From the NCBI GenBank assembly GCA_021820965.1, contig JAKACZ010000009.1:1-64000 (forward strand): DNA of 64,000 bases, in the 5' to 3' direction. This stretch comes from Bacillota bacterium. Lineage in GTDB: Bacteria > Bacillota > Sulfobacillia > Sulfobacillales > Sulfobacillaceae. Below, one piece after another: positions 25,965-35,637 of this stretch; positions within the stretch are counted from its first letter, which is position 1; the number at the start of each line of letters is the position of its first letter. The notes below the pieces were generated by a model. It saw only the letters and a list, made by a program, of their open reading frames with translations. It had not been told where the DNA came from and ran no database searches. Made by a program: the position numbers and the translations under genes.

Positions 25965-26442
25965 TATGTGCACGACGACGACGGTTCTGTCCTGCTATCC
26001 GAGTCAATCCCTACGACGATAATGCCCGCCGATACTTCATGCATTATCGGAGACGATCGCGCCCTAAGTGGATCCTTGTGCTCATGGAAGGACCAGCCGG
26101 TACGCATCTTTAATTACACTTGGGACCACGAAGTCGTGGCGACGGGCCGGACCGAGTACGCAAGTTTATATTTGAGTACCGACTACGCGTAATCCCAGAA
26201 ATCCGCGCCGTAGCGCGATCATTACTACGCATCTATTTTGTCGGACGGCATCTGCATTGATGATGTTGGCGAGCACACCGACACGGATCCATACGGCGAC
26301 CTGCGGCTAAGCGGACGGCAGCTCAGACGATGCCGGAGGGTTGGGTCATCTATCGCATGCCCGGGCTTGACAGACAGGCGCTCTAAGGCGCCCAAGTTCG
26401 ATGCCATGTATGATAGGATGGGAAAAGACGGGAGGGCGGTTG
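25965..26442. other. Intergenic, nothing recognised
   Basis: About 480 bp with short open frames lacking recognisable content. The 3' end contains the Shine-Dalgarno GGAGGG (26431-26436) of the next gene. Confidence 0.4.
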
Positions 26443-27918
26443 ATGTCAAGCGACAAGTCTTATCGAAGCGGTCACCAGGTATTGAATACTCTGCGCGAGA
26501 TGCTCGGTCTTGAGGGCGACGCGTTCATTTCAGCGATGAGAGAAGCCGTCTGGGTGCCGGGCGGGGTCGACCAGCTGGCGGACCTCATTGTCCGAAGCCT
26601 GAGTCCCGATGACCAATATCGTTTGACCGAAGAACTGCCTGACGTCCCCGAAGTCATGGCCCTTACCGGCCGCCTTTTACTTGCACTCAATGCGCACCCC
26701 GGTCGTCAAGCGCTGGGGCAAGAAATCTCGGAGCGTGCGCGCAAGGTGGGACCCGAGGCGCTGCGGTACCTTTCGCCATACACGTGGTATCCTCCCGTTG
26801 ACCAAATTCGGACGGTATTGGTGTCTCCATACCGCTTGCATGCGCCCTCGCTAATGCTGCGGATGCAGTGGGGCGGAGAATTTGAGGGGGTTGAGGCGGT
26901 CTGGATGATTCGCTTTGGTGCCGGCGATTTGGGGGAGGTTTATTTCGTCACTGATGACACCGAAAAGGCCCCATTTGAAGAGATGCAGTGGATTGAGCTC
27001 ACAATGGAAAAGGCGCTGAGCCTTATTACGTCTGCCGGATTGGTTTCATCGGCCGTGAGTAACCACTTTCCGTTTGACGGCATGACGGGGGTGGGCCTCT
27101 GGATGGTTTTGGCCGGCGGGCGAGAGGTCGCGCCCTGGATTGATAGCGCCTATGCACTGGAAATGGAGCCGCTTTCAGCTAAACAGGCGGCGTTGGCGGA
27201 GTTGAACGCGCTGAACGTCGGCGACTTTTTAGCGGCCTATGATTTATTGGATCCCGAGAATCGCTTGCAAGATGTGCTCAAGTACATTGAAGAAACCGCG
27301 GCAGAACGCAGTCAGCAAGGTGAGCTTTGGCGTCTAGATTCCGGTCCCGTGACGGAGACGGGTGATACGGCCACGCTAGTGCTTCGTGGGTGGTACCGCC
27401 AAGGAAGCCGGATGGTAGATCGGGCCTGGGAGACCGATCTTAGGCGCGACGGCGAGGGCCATTGGCGGGTACGGCGTATGGACGTGGTCTCGGAAGAGAC
27501 TGTTAATGAAGATCACGTTGAGCAATACCTGAGGAATCATCCGCGCTATTTTGCGCAATTGGCGATAGAAGACATGGAGAATTTGGCGGAGTTAATGCCT
27601 GGGCCTCCCAATGGGCAGACAGATCGGGCTGTGCACTTCTCGTCGGGTCCCGATTTCGACTATCGCAACCCTTACGACATAGCTCAGAGCCAAGACGTCA
27701 ACTTCACCATTGTACTTGACGACGAGGCTTTTGCCATTGTCTGGGCCAGCAACGAGATCCTGCTTCATCGGGAGATTTCCCGCTTGCAAGAACAAGGGGC
27801 AGCGGCCGAAGTGATACTAAGCGGCGTCACGGACTTAGTAACCGCGGAGCGCATTCAAGGCGCGGCCGACGAGGGATCGCAGGCCGTGAACCGGCTGCTG
27901 CGGGCTATGGTCGGTTAA
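26443..27918 (+). CDS. Large soluble protein of unknown function
   Basis: 491 residues from ATG 26443 (GGGAGGGCGG 6-12 bases upstream). I do not recognise it. It is acidic, has no signal peptide or membrane segment, and seems built of an alpha-helical N-terminal part (1-110), a mixed central part with WIELTMEKALSLITSAG and FPFDGMTGVGLWMVLAGG, a segment 250-370 that resembles an NTF2/SH3-like strand pattern (ELWRLDSGPVTETGDTATLVLRGWYRQGSRMVDRAW; WRVRRMDVVSEE), and a C-terminal IVLDDEAFAIVWASNEILLHREI region. Codon use matches neighbours. It stands alone between relic elements. Confidence 0.75.
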   Translation: MSSDKSYRSGHQVLNTLREMLGLEGDAFISAMREAVWVPGGVDQLADLIVRSLSPDDQYRLTEELPDVPEVMALTGRLLLALNAHPGRQALGQEISERARKVGPEALRYLSPYTWYPPVDQIRTVLVSPYRLHAPSLMLRMQWGGEFEGVEAVWMIRFGAGDLGEVYFVTDDTEKAPFEEMQWIELTMEKALSLITSAGLVSSAVSNHFPFDGMTGVGLWMVLAGGREVAPWIDSAYALEMEPLSAKQAALAELNALNVGDFLAAYDLLDPENRLQDVLKYIEETAAERSQQGELWRLDSGPVTETGDTATLVLRGWYRQGSRMVDRAWETDLRRDGEGHWRVRRMDVVSEETVNEDHVEQYLRNHPRYFAQLAIEDMENLAELMPGPPNGQTDRAVHFSSGPDFDYRNPYDIAQSQDVNFTIVLDDEAFAIVWASNEILLHREISRLQEQGAAAEVILSGVTDLVTAERIQGAADEGSQAVNRLLRAMVG

Positions 27919-28149
27919 ACCAAACGGGCGGAGCGTCCATTCGAGGCTCTGTCGTACGGCGGTTATGCCATTCCTGGCCTGTAAGCTATCAGGCAAGAAA
28001 CTCCCGACCGACGTTCGTCACGTTCTCACCAGACTGGGGACCGTTCCTTGCGGGTACGAACGGTCGTCCCTCCCTTTCGAGCGTGAACGCCCGCAAGGAG
28101 AGGAACGCAAGGATCCGCTGTTAAGGTGAAAAGGGTTCGCTCGTGCCAT

Positions 28150-28560
28150 CGCTCGGTGTGTTCGTTTCAGAAGCGATAGTATCGGTACGAAATCCCTGGG
28201 GCCCCACGGCGTTCCTGGGCGGAACATGCCAAAGCGGCTGTTGGGTGTACCAGAACGCGTCCTGTATGGGTTCTGCCGTACGTTTCGACCGCTCTGACCC
28301 TCCGGTCTGAAACGAAGGTCTTTCTCTCGTGTCCGCTGACGGATGGGGAATTCATACGGATGGCCCCATGCATTTGTCGCGTGACCTAGCCCTTAGCTTG
28401 CCAGAGCTGCACTGCCAGATCTGCACCGGCGCCGGAACGCCGGAAGAGATGGGTCAATTGGCTGGAGTATTTTCGTTGCATGAGGCCAGAAGGACTTTGC
28501 CGGCAGTGATGGGCCACGACGAAAATTGCGAGACCGTTCCAGAGAATTGCTGTGGGGGGA
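28150..28560 (-). pseudogene. iscB remnant (RRXRR/HNH OMEGA nuclease), mostly deleted
   Basis: On the minus strand, directly after the HEARO-like RNA, the frame from about 28525 reads IFVVAHHCRQSPSGLMQRKY, compatible with the IscB N-terminus (FVLD..R.PL.PC...RARQLL). About 110 bp further, at 28330-28160, another frame reads VSDRRVRAVETYGRTHTGRV followed by RGAPGISYRYYR, compatible with the IscB C-terminal domain (GD.V.A....G...G...GRV.VR......GIS.RYCR). RuvC and HNH regions are gone. The assignment rests on motif order and on the preceding RNA; it is a relic and cannot cleave DNA. Confidence 0.5.
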
Positions 28561-28745
28561 AACACGGCTAGTTTAGGGTAATCGGGATGGTCAACTATCC
28601 CGGCCTGAAGGTCGAGGCTTGCCACTTCCCGGAAGTGCAAACGGTTCAGCAGAATCTCCTTCCGTAAGGTGAGGTCGCATCGTAGGACGGTTGACAACGA
28701 CCCAACCACCCGGACCTGCCGGGATAGCCACTGCGATCCCCGCCG
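28561..28745 (-). ncRNA. HEARO RNA (IscB omega-RNA)-like sequence
   Basis: On the minus strand the region contains, in the order expected for HEARO/omega-RNA: a GC-rich 5' half, CTTACGGAAGGAGA (28665-28650), a hairpin CACTTCCGGGAAGTGG (28637-28621), GGCAAGCCTCGACC, GGGATAGTTGACCATCCC (28601-28584, a GGGAT/ATCCC stem) and then ACCCTAAAC..GCCGTGTT (28577-28561), the conserved 3' end just before iscB start codons. HEARO RNA guides IscB to DNA via its 5' end. The structure looks better preserved than the protein. Confidence 0.6.
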
Positions 28746-28820
28746 AGCTTCTAAGATTCGCAGTGTCGTGGATGGCTTGTATCTTTTACACGCAGGAACG
28801 CATTCTTCCTGCAGATAGAG

Positions 28821-30164
28821 TTGTCAAAGGTCAAAGAGGAGTGCCTTAGTCAACGGTTGTCTCCTCATATCGATTCTTTCATAGAAAGTGGGGACGCTGC
28901 GGCTCCTCCCGGCCAGACGGCCGCGGTTTCCGCCGCACGATGGTGGATGAAACCTTTTGATCCTAATGGATTTAGCGCTCGTGTTGGGCCGGTGCCGTTT
29001 TTGGCGGTGGCCACCCTTTCGCAAACCGGCATGTCCTTTGTGCAACAGGGTATTGTCGTGATGGGCGTGTACTTTGCCGCTCTGTTTCGCCTGACCCTGG
29101 CCCAAATGGGTTTGGTGACTACCGCGTTATCGCTTGGTGTTATGGCGTCGATGGTGGTTATGGGGGCGGTGGCTGACCGAGTGGGTCCCAGGCGTTTGCT
29201 CTTTGCGGGGTCAGGAGCCATGGCGGCGCTATCTTTGGCCTTTTTGTGGATTTCCGGTTTCTATGCGCTGTTGTTGCTGCTTTTTGCTCTCGGCGTCGTT
29301 TTGGCTGTCGCGCCGGCATCCGGAACCAAGGCAGTATTTGCCGCCTTTCGCGGTCGACCGCGGGGTATGATAATGGGAATCCGGCAAACCGGTGTTCCCC
29401 TTGGCGCACTGCTGGCGGCCAGCCTTCTGCCCCGGCTAGTGGGTGGTCCAGAAGGACTTCGGCCTGTGTTTTGGCTTTTTGCGGGAGAACTTCTGTGCTT
29501 GGGTTGGTTATTTGCCGGATTGATGCAGGGTGCGCCGCAGCCGGCCGTTAAGGCTACGCGCAATCGATTAAATGTGCAAGTTCTCGGCCGCATTTGGCGG
29601 CCCGCCCTCATAGCGGTGGTGATGGTATCTGGGCAGTACCTGCTTTTGGGGTTTAGTTTAAGCGAGCTCCATCGTGTGCATCATGTCGCACTGGCGGCGG
29701 CCGGCCTGGTCCTGGCTGCCTCACAATTGGGCGGTGGTGTAGGACGCATACTAACTGGGGTGATTAGTGACCGGCTTGGCGGACGGAGGACACCCGTGTT
29801 GATGTGGTGCGGACTGACTGCGGCGGTGATGTCATGGGTTGTGGCGCTGCTGCCGCCGCACGTCGCTCTTTGGCTCTTGGCCGTTATATGGTTCGTGTTT
29901 GGCCTTGGCGCGGTAGGATGGAACGCACTAGCGATGACCTGGGCCGGCGAATCGGTGACCCCGGATCGCTCCGGGTTTGCGATGAGCAGTGTGGGAACGG
30001 CCGCCTTTTTAGGATCGGCCGTTTTCCCTCCGCTGTTTGGCGCGCTGGTTGACGCCACGCACCAATTCAGTCTGGGCTGGGCATTATTGGGCGGGCTGCT
30101 CAGCCTCGCCTCCTTCTTATCGTGGCGCTTTGGCCGCTCCACCGAGCGATTGGCATCGCAATAG
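28821..30164 (+). CDS. MFS transporter (nitrate/oxalate-formate-like branch)
   Basis: Up to 447 residues from TTG 28821; an ATG at 28948 (MKPFDPNGFSARVG) is the alternative start and the N-terminal 42 residues are polar and poorly supported. Twelve membrane segments follow. The A-motif GAVADRVGPRRLLF lies between TM2 and TM3 and its repeat GVISDRLGGRRTPV between TM8 and TM9; FRGRPRGMIMGIRQTGVPLGALL is the TM4-5 region of cyanate/oxalate-formate-type MFS. It converges on an acyl-CoA synthetase gene with only 2 bp between stops, and may import the acid that the synthetase activates. Confidence 0.85.
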   Translation: MSKVKEECLSQRLSPHIDSFIESGDAAAPPGQTAAVSAARWWMKPFDPNGFSARVGPVPFLAVATLSQTGMSFVQQGIVVMGVYFAALFRLTLAQMGLVTTALSLGVMASMVVMGAVADRVGPRRLLFAGSGAMAALSLAFLWISGFYALLLLLFALGVVLAVAPASGTKAVFAAFRGRPRGMIMGIRQTGVPLGALLAASLLPRLVGGPEGLRPVFWLFAGELLCLGWLFAGLMQGAPQPAVKATRNRLNVQVLGRIWRPALIAVVMVSGQYLLLGFSLSELHRVHHVALAAAGLVLAASQLGGGVGRILTGVISDRLGGRRTPVLMWCGLTAAVMSWVVALLPPHVALWLLAVIWFVFGLGAVGWNALAMTWAGESVTPDRSGFAMSSVGTAAFLGSAVFPPLFGALVDATHQFSLGWALLGGLLSLASFLSWRFGRSTERLASQ

Positions 30165-30166
30165 GT

Positions 30167-31717
30167 TTAGCGCGATGATTCCTGGGCGCGCAGTTCAACT
30201 CGGCGAATTTTACCGCTGGCGGTTTTGGGTAAGCTATCCACGAACTCGATTGCCCGCGGGTATTTGTAGGGTGCGGTGATACGCTTGACATGCTCCTGGA
30301 GTTCCGAGATGAGTCCCGGGTCGCTGGCGTCTTGGGAATTCTTGAGAATCACGAAAGCCTTTACGATGTGGCCCCGTTCGGGATCCGGGCTGGCCACGAC
30401 GGCGCACTCCGCTACTTTCGGGTGCTTGACCAGGGCGTCCTCGACTTCAAATGGACCAATCGTATAGCCGGCTGAAATAATGATGTCATCTGTGCGGCCC
30501 TCAAACCAAATGTACCCGTCTTCATCCATGCGTCCCTGATCACCGGTCACATACCATTGCCCGCGGTATGCCGCCTGCGTACGCTTTTCATCGTTGAGAT
30601 AGCCTTTAAACAAGGCTGGATGACTTTGATGCACCGCGATGTGCCCGATCGTTCCGGTGGGCACGGGCGTACCGTTGTCATCAACGATGGCCACAGGCAG
30701 TCCGGGGAAGGGCTTTCCCATCGATCCGGGACGAACTTCCATGTCGCCCAGGGTTCCCACCAACAGAGTGTTTTCGGTTTGTCCATAGCCGTCCCGGACG
30801 GTCACGCCGAATACCCGGCGGAAGGTGTCAATTACTTCACGGTTCAGGGGTTCGCCGGCAGACGTCGCCGATCTCAATTTGAGCCGGTATCGGTCGAGAT
30901 TGTCGACTTTGGCCATCAACCGGTATTCCGTGGGTGTCGCACAAAGCAGCGAAACATCGTAGGATTGCATAAGGTCGAGATAGACTTCCGGATCGAAACG
31001 GCCCTGGTAGACGAATGCAGTGGCGCCGTTACCCAAAACCGACACGAACGGACTCCACACCCACTTGGCCCAGCCTGGACCCGCAGTCGCCCAGGCCACA
31101 TCGTCGGGTTTGGCGTCAAACCAATAGGTGCCAGCCACTTTGAGATGCTCAAAGGGCCAGCGGTAGGTGTGCATGACCCCTTTGGGCCCACCGGTGGTGC
31201 CACTCGTAAACGATAAAAATGCCATATCTTCTGGTCCTACGTCCGACACCACCGGCTGGTCCGAACCTTCTTGGATTAAGCGGTCCAAGGAAAGCCAGGA
31301 GTGCGGCCCATTGGCTTGGGCGGCCAGGTACCATCGTACTGTAGGCATTTGACGCCGCACTTCTTCGATGGCCGGAATCAGAGTGGGGTCGGCAATGATG
31401 GCGGTGGCTTCACCTCGCTCAACGCGGTAGAGAATGTCTCCGGGACGGAGCATTTCAGATCCTGGCATGATCACGGCCCCCAGTTTTAAGAGAGCGAGAT
31501 AGGTGAGATAGGGAGTGGATCCGCGGCTCATTAACACTAAAACGCGATCCTGACGGCCGATTCCCAAACGTTTAAGGCTGTGGGCCAGCTGGTTGGAGAG
31601 CGACGCTAATTGGCCGTAGCTTATTCTTTCTTCCGCTCGGTCCGCACTAATGACTAACAGCGCACTGCGTTCGGGCACAGATTCCGCAATCCCGTCCACC
31701 AAGTGGGCAAAATTCAT
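30167..31717 (-). CDS. Acyl-CoA synthetase (AMP-forming; ACSM/benzoate-CoA-ligase-like)
   Basis: 516 residues; ATG 31717 has AAGGAGATG ten bases upstream. ANL-superfamily motifs are complete: FTSGTTGGPKGVMH (P-loop, about residue 170), RDGYGQTE (A5), YVTGDQGRMDEDGYIWFEGR (A7-A8) and the catalytic lysine in PKTASGKIRR near the end. GPGWAKWVWSPF is typical of medium-chain/aryl acyl-CoA ligases. It activates a carboxylic acid with ATP to acyl-CoA in the cytoplasm; substrate unknown. It is divergent from the quinol oxidase operon. Confidence 0.9.
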   Translation of the reverse strand: MNFAHLVDGIAESVPERSALLVISADRAEERISYGQLASLSNQLAHSLKRLGIGRQDRVLVLMSRGSTPYLTYLALLKLGAVIMPGSEMLRPGDILYRVERGEATAIIADPTLIPAIEEVRRQMPTVRWYLAAQANGPHSWLSLDRLIQEGSDQPVVSDVGPEDMAFLSFTSGTTGGPKGVMHTYRWPFEHLKVAGTYWFDAKPDDVAWATAGPGWAKWVWSPFVSVLGNGATAFVYQGRFDPEVYLDLMQSYDVSLLCATPTEYRLMAKVDNLDRYRLKLRSATSAGEPLNREVIDTFRRVFGVTVRDGYGQTENTLLVGTLGDMEVRPGSMGKPFPGLPVAIVDDNGTPVPTGTIGHIAVHQSHPALFKGYLNDEKRTQAAYRGQWYVTGDQGRMDEDGYIWFEGRTDDIIISAGYTIGPFEVEDALVKHPKVAECAVVASPDPERGHIVKAFVILKNSQDASDPGLISELQEHVKRITAPYKYPRAIEFVDSLPKTASGKIRRVELRAQESSR

Positions 31718-31893
31718 GCCATCATCTCCTTATGCTTTTTGTCTCACTTTAACGAATCATTTGTCAACATGTGGATGGCGCATAGCGGCCCAGTTCCCGA
31801 AAAAGCACGCTCGAAAATATTCGCCAGCGGCTAGACCCTTTGCAGGTCTGGATAAATACCACAGGCCGGGACATATTTCCCCAAAAAATTTAA

Positions 31894-31922
31894 TTGATGC
31901 TTGGTTTCAAGATTGCTATACT
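31894..31922 (+). promoter_or_regulatory. Promoter of the quinol oxidase operon
   Basis: TTGATG at 31894-31899, 17-bp spacer, TATACT at 31917-31922, about 120 bp before the start of the subunit II gene. The 327-bp divergent region also serves the acyl-CoA synthetase gene. Confidence 0.55.
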
Positions 31923-32044
31923 TCGTGTTAAGTAATCTAATGAATATCAAGCCCGAAAAATCACCCAGGATTTAATAATAATTTCGCCCCGTCGGTATGT
32001 TCTGTCAATTTCTGTTTCCCACTCGGGTTTAGGGGGTTTTTCAA

Positions 32045-32971
32045 TTGTTTGTTAGGTGGTCTAAAAATCCCTACCGCAAGCTGATACTCGCCGCGCTTAC
32101 GGCTGGCATTTTTTCGGCGGGCTGCGGCCAACACTACGTGCTGTTCCACCCCGCCGGGCCCGTCGGCCGACAGGAATTGCACCTGATGGAACTCGCGGCC
32201 ATTGCCATGGGCATTGTTATTGCCATTGTGTTTGCCCTGTTCGTTTACGTCGTGATCCGTTTTCGCGATACGCCTGGCAACACGGCACCCTACCGGCCTG
32301 ATTGGAACAACCACAAGCTGCTGGAAGTGCTGTGGTGGATCGGCCCGGCTGTTTTGTTGACGATAATTGCCATCCCAACGGTGAGCACGATCTACCGACT
32401 GGATCACCTCCCGAAGGCCAAAGATCCGGTGGTAATCGACGTCACATCGCTAACCTGGAAGTGGCTGTTCGAGTACCCCGGGCAGAAGGTCGCGACGGTA
32501 AACTACCTGGAAATTCCGACTGGCGAACCGGTCTTGTTTAAGATGACGGCGGATTCGCCCATGAATACATTGTGGATACCCCAGTTGGGAGGAATGGAGT
32601 ACACAATGCCCAACCGGGTGCTGCCACTTTGGCTTCAGGCCGATAAGCCCGGCACCTATTGGGGTGCCAGCGGCAACTATTCCGGAACAGGTTTTGAAAA
32701 GATGTTCTTTACGGTGAAGGCGGTCTCGCCCAGTCAATTCAAACAATGGACGGCCAGGGTTCATGCCACGGCCAGTCCCATGACGATGGCGGACTATCAG
32801 AAGCTATTAAAGCATGACACCATGGGCCAAGCCTTCTTCGGGTCGTATCCGACGGATACCTTCCCCAACGAAGCGACCGGCTTTACGCTAACCGGCGGCG
32901 GGATGTACATGGTCATGCACGGGCAGCACGGGAGTCTCTCCTACAGTCCAATGGCGACGACTCAGCGGTAA
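32045..32971 (+). CDS. qoxA: Quinol oxidase subunit II (QoxA/CyoA type)
   Basis: 308 residues from TTG 32045 (TAGGGGG upstream). A lipoprotein signal ends in FSAGCG with the lipid-bearing Cys; two membrane helices follow and then a periplasmic cupredoxin domain. NTLWIPQLGGMEYTMPNRVLPLWLQADKPGTYWGASGNYSGTGFEKM matches the quinol oxidase pattern; the CuA ligand set (C-x3-C, H) of cytochrome c oxidases is absent, so electrons come from quinol. First gene of the four-gene operon qoxABCD/cyoABCD. Confidence 0.88.
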   Translation: MFVRWSKNPYRKLILAALTAGIFSAGCGQHYVLFHPAGPVGRQELHLMELAAIAMGIVIAIVFALFVYVVIRFRDTPGNTAPYRPDWNNHKLLEVLWWIGPAVLLTIIAIPTVSTIYRLDHLPKAKDPVVIDVTSLTWKWLFEYPGQKVATVNYLEIPTGEPVLFKMTADSPMNTLWIPQLGGMEYTMPNRVLPLWLQADKPGTYWGASGNYSGTGFEKMFFTVKAVSPSQFKQWTARVHATASPMTMADYQKLLKHDTMGQAFFGSYPTDTFPNEATGFTLTGGGMYMVMHGQHGSLSYSPMATTQR

Positions 32972-33008
32972 AGACACAAGGTTAAACGGTGAAAGGTGGA
33001 ACAGTAGT

Positions 33009-34988
33009 ATGCCGTCTTTTGTGCCCTATCTCATTCACACCCTCTTCCCGCCGACGGTGCGGTATCCCGACATTTTACTCATTGACCTGGGATTAATTGT
33101 CGGCGGCATTGGGCTAGTCGGTTTTATGACCAAGACCCATCGCTGGGGTTGGTTGTGGCGTGAGTGGTTGACGACCGTTGACCATAAACGCATTGCGGTA
33201 TTGTACCTCATTGCGGCGCTGGTCATGCTGTTTCGCGGCGGGATTGACGCGGAGATGCTGCGGATGCAACTGGCCGCGCCCAGCCAGCACTTTATGCCGG
33301 CGGTTCAGTATGATGAAGTATTTACCACCCACGGCACCATTATGATTTTCTTTATGGCGATGCCCTTTATCTTCGCGCTCTTTAATGCCGTGATTCCGCT
33401 GATGATCGGAGCGCGGGACGTCGCCTTCCCCCGCCTCAACGCGATGAGTTATTGGCTCTTTGCTTTTGGTGCCATTTTGTTCAACATCTCTTTCATTATC
33501 GGTGGTTCACCCAATGCCGGGTGGACAGGGTATCCGCCTTACACCGGGTTGGCGTACAATCCGGGACCGGGTGAGAACTACTATTTTCTCGCTCTCTTAA
33601 TTGCCGGGATGGGCACGACGATGACCGGAATTAACTTCTTAGTCACCACCATCCGCATGCGTGCCCCGGGGATGACGCTGATGAAGATGCCGATGTTTGT
33701 GTGGTCGGCGATGGTCACCTCCGCTCTGATCTTGTTTGCTTTCCCGCCGTTGACGGTGGCCCTGGCAATGAGCCTGTTTGACCGTCTCTTTGGCTCGTCC
33801 TTCTTCACGCTGGCCCACGGCGGGATGCCTATGATGTATGTTAACCTCTTCTGGCTGTTCGGCCATCCCGAGGTCTACATTTTGGTGATCCCACTTTTTG
33901 GGGTGTTTTCTGAAGTGGTGGCAACCTTCTCTAAAAAGCAGCTGTTCGGATACCCGTTGATGGTGTTTTCAATTGTGGCGATTATGTTCCTCTCGTATGG
34001 AACCTGGGTGCACCACTTCTTTACGATGGGAGCCGGACCGGGGGTCAACGCCTTCTTCGGTCTGTCGACGATGTTGATCGCCATTCCCACTGGGGTGAAG
34101 ATCTTCAACTGGATCTTTACCATGTGGGGCGGCCGCATTCAAATGACGGTGGCGATGTTGTACCAGTTAGCCTTCATCCCCACCTTCGTGATTGGCGGGG
34201 CGACTGGAGTCATGCTGGCAGTGGTGCCGGCCGACTATCAGGTCCATAACACGTATTTCCTGATTGCCCACTTTCACAACGTGATCATTGGAGGTACCGT
34301 GTTTGGTCTCTTGTCGGCACTGTATTACTGGTTCCCCAAGATGTTCGGCGTCATGTTAAACGAGAAACAGGGCAAGGTGGCATTCTGGCTCTTCTTTATC
34401 GGCTTTTGGGTCACGTTTACACCGCAGTACCTGTTGGGATTCGAGGGCATGCAGCGCCGGCTTTATACTTATCCGGCCGGGCTGGGCTGGCATAACCTCA
34501 ACGTCATATCCACAATTGGGGCTTTGATCATGGGCGCGGGTTTTGTGGTCTTGGTCTATAACATTGTTTACAGTCTGCTTTATGGTGAGCGCGACCTCAC
34601 CGGAGACCCGTGGAATGGCCGTACGTTGGAGTGGTCGCTTCCGTCGCCGGTTCCAGAGTACAACTTTGCCCGGATCCCGGTGGTCCATGACCGCGACGCC
34701 TGGTGGGCGATGAAGCAAAAGGGTCAGTCTTTTGCGACGTCGCTCAATGCCGAGGACGTGAAGGATATCGAGATGCCGAAAAACTCGGCCATTCCATTCC
34801 TGCTTGGCCTCGCGTTTTTTGTGACCGGATTTGGCATGACCTTCAAATGGTGGCCGATTGCGATTGTCGGGCTCATCGGGGTCATTTTAAGCATCCTGTT
34901 CTCGGGATTCGACTATGACGATCATCATTATCTGCACGCTGACGTGATACGCGATACCGAGGCGGCATTAGGGAGGTTGCACGGATGA
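33009..34988 (+). CDS. qoxB: Quinol oxidase subunit I (haem-copper)
   Basis: 659 residues with about fourteen membrane helices. The haem a/b and haem-copper ligands are in place: THGTIMIFFMAMPF (low-spin haem His), GHPEVYILVIP (CuB His plus cross-linked Tyr), YGTWVHHFFTMGAGPGVN (two CuB His) and LIAHFHNVIIGG (high-spin and low-spin haem His). The K-channel Tyr and D-channel region NAGWTGYPPY indicate an A-type oxidase. It reduces O2 to water and pumps protons. The gene overlaps the next by 4 bp. Confidence 0.95.
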   Translation: MPSFVPYLIHTLFPPTVRYPDILLIDLGLIVGGIGLVGFMTKTHRWGWLWREWLTTVDHKRIAVLYLIAALVMLFRGGIDAEMLRMQLAAPSQHFMPAVQYDEVFTTHGTIMIFFMAMPFIFALFNAVIPLMIGARDVAFPRLNAMSYWLFAFGAILFNISFIIGGSPNAGWTGYPPYTGLAYNPGPGENYYFLALLIAGMGTTMTGINFLVTTIRMRAPGMTLMKMPMFVWSAMVTSALILFAFPPLTVALAMSLFDRLFGSSFFTLAHGGMPMMYVNLFWLFGHPEVYILVIPLFGVFSEVVATFSKKQLFGYPLMVFSIVAIMFLSYGTWVHHFFTMGAGPGVNAFFGLSTMLIAIPTGVKIFNWIFTMWGGRIQMTVAMLYQLAFIPTFVIGGATGVMLAVVPADYQVHNTYFLIAHFHNVIIGGTVFGLLSALYYWFPKMFGVMLNEKQGKVAFWLFFIGFWVTFTPQYLLGFEGMQRRLYTYPAGLGWHNLNVISTIGALIMGAGFVVLVYNIVYSLLYGERDLTGDPWNGRTLEWSLPSPVPEYNFARIPVVHDRDAWWAMKQKGQSFATSLNAEDVKDIEMPKNSAIPFLLGLAFFVTGFGMTFKWWPIAIVGLIGVILSILFSGFDYDDHHYLHADVIRDTEAALGRLHG

Positions 34989-35605
34989 GCGCACTCGCAC
35001 AGGAAGAACAGCTGCAGCAGCAACTCCCGATCGAGTTTGCTGATGAAAAAGAAAGTATCAAGATCACCGGGTTCTGGATGTTTCTGGTGACGGACGTGCT
35101 AATTTTCGCCAGCTTATTTTCCACTTATGCGGTGATGCATAGCTCCCTCGCCATGGGCCCGTCCCCGACTCAGCTTTTCAAAATGGGACCGGTCATGCTG
35201 GAGACCCTTCTGCTTTTAACCTCCAGCTTTACCATCGGCCTGAGCATTTACAACATGCGCAAGGGTAACCTCAAGGCGATGTGGTGGCTTCTGCTGCTCA
35301 CCATCGTATTGGGCGCCGGGTTTGTCAGCTCGGAGATAAATGACTTCATCTCGTTCGCACACCTGGGTGCGACATGGCACACCAGCGCGTTTCTCTCGGC
35401 CTTCGATATCTTGGTTGGCACCCACGGGGGCCACGTGACTTTCGGCATCTTCTGGGCGGTGACGCTGCTCTTCCAGTTAAGGAAGCGCGGAATTACGCCA
35501 CAGACGGCCCGCAAGGTCTATACTTTTTCGTTGTACTGGCACTTTCTCGACATTGTGTGGATTTTCATCTACACGTACGTCTATTTGAGCGGAAAGATTG
35601 TATGA
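34985..35605 (+). CDS. qoxC: Quinol oxidase subunit III
   Basis: 206 residues, five membrane segments. Family stretches: FWMFLVTDVLIFASLFSTYAV, LETLLLLTSSFTIGLSIY, FDILVGTHGGHVTFGIFW and YWHFLDIVWIFIYTYVYL (the last with the conserved WHFLDxVW). ATG overlaps the subunit I stop by 4 bases. Structural and assembly subunit of the oxidase. Confidence 0.93.
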   Translation: MSALAQEEQLQQQLPIEFADEKESIKITGFWMFLVTDVLIFASLFSTYAVMHSSLAMGPSPTQLFKMGPVMLETLLLLTSSFTIGLSIYNMRKGNLKAMWWLLLLTIVLGAGFVSSEINDFISFAHLGATWHTSAFLSAFDILVGTHGGHVTFGIFWAVTLLFQLRKRGITPQTARKVYTFSLYWHFLDIVWIFIYTYVYLSGKIV

Positions 35606-35637
35606 AGTGCGGAATCGCACACGTGGAGGTGGTTTGA

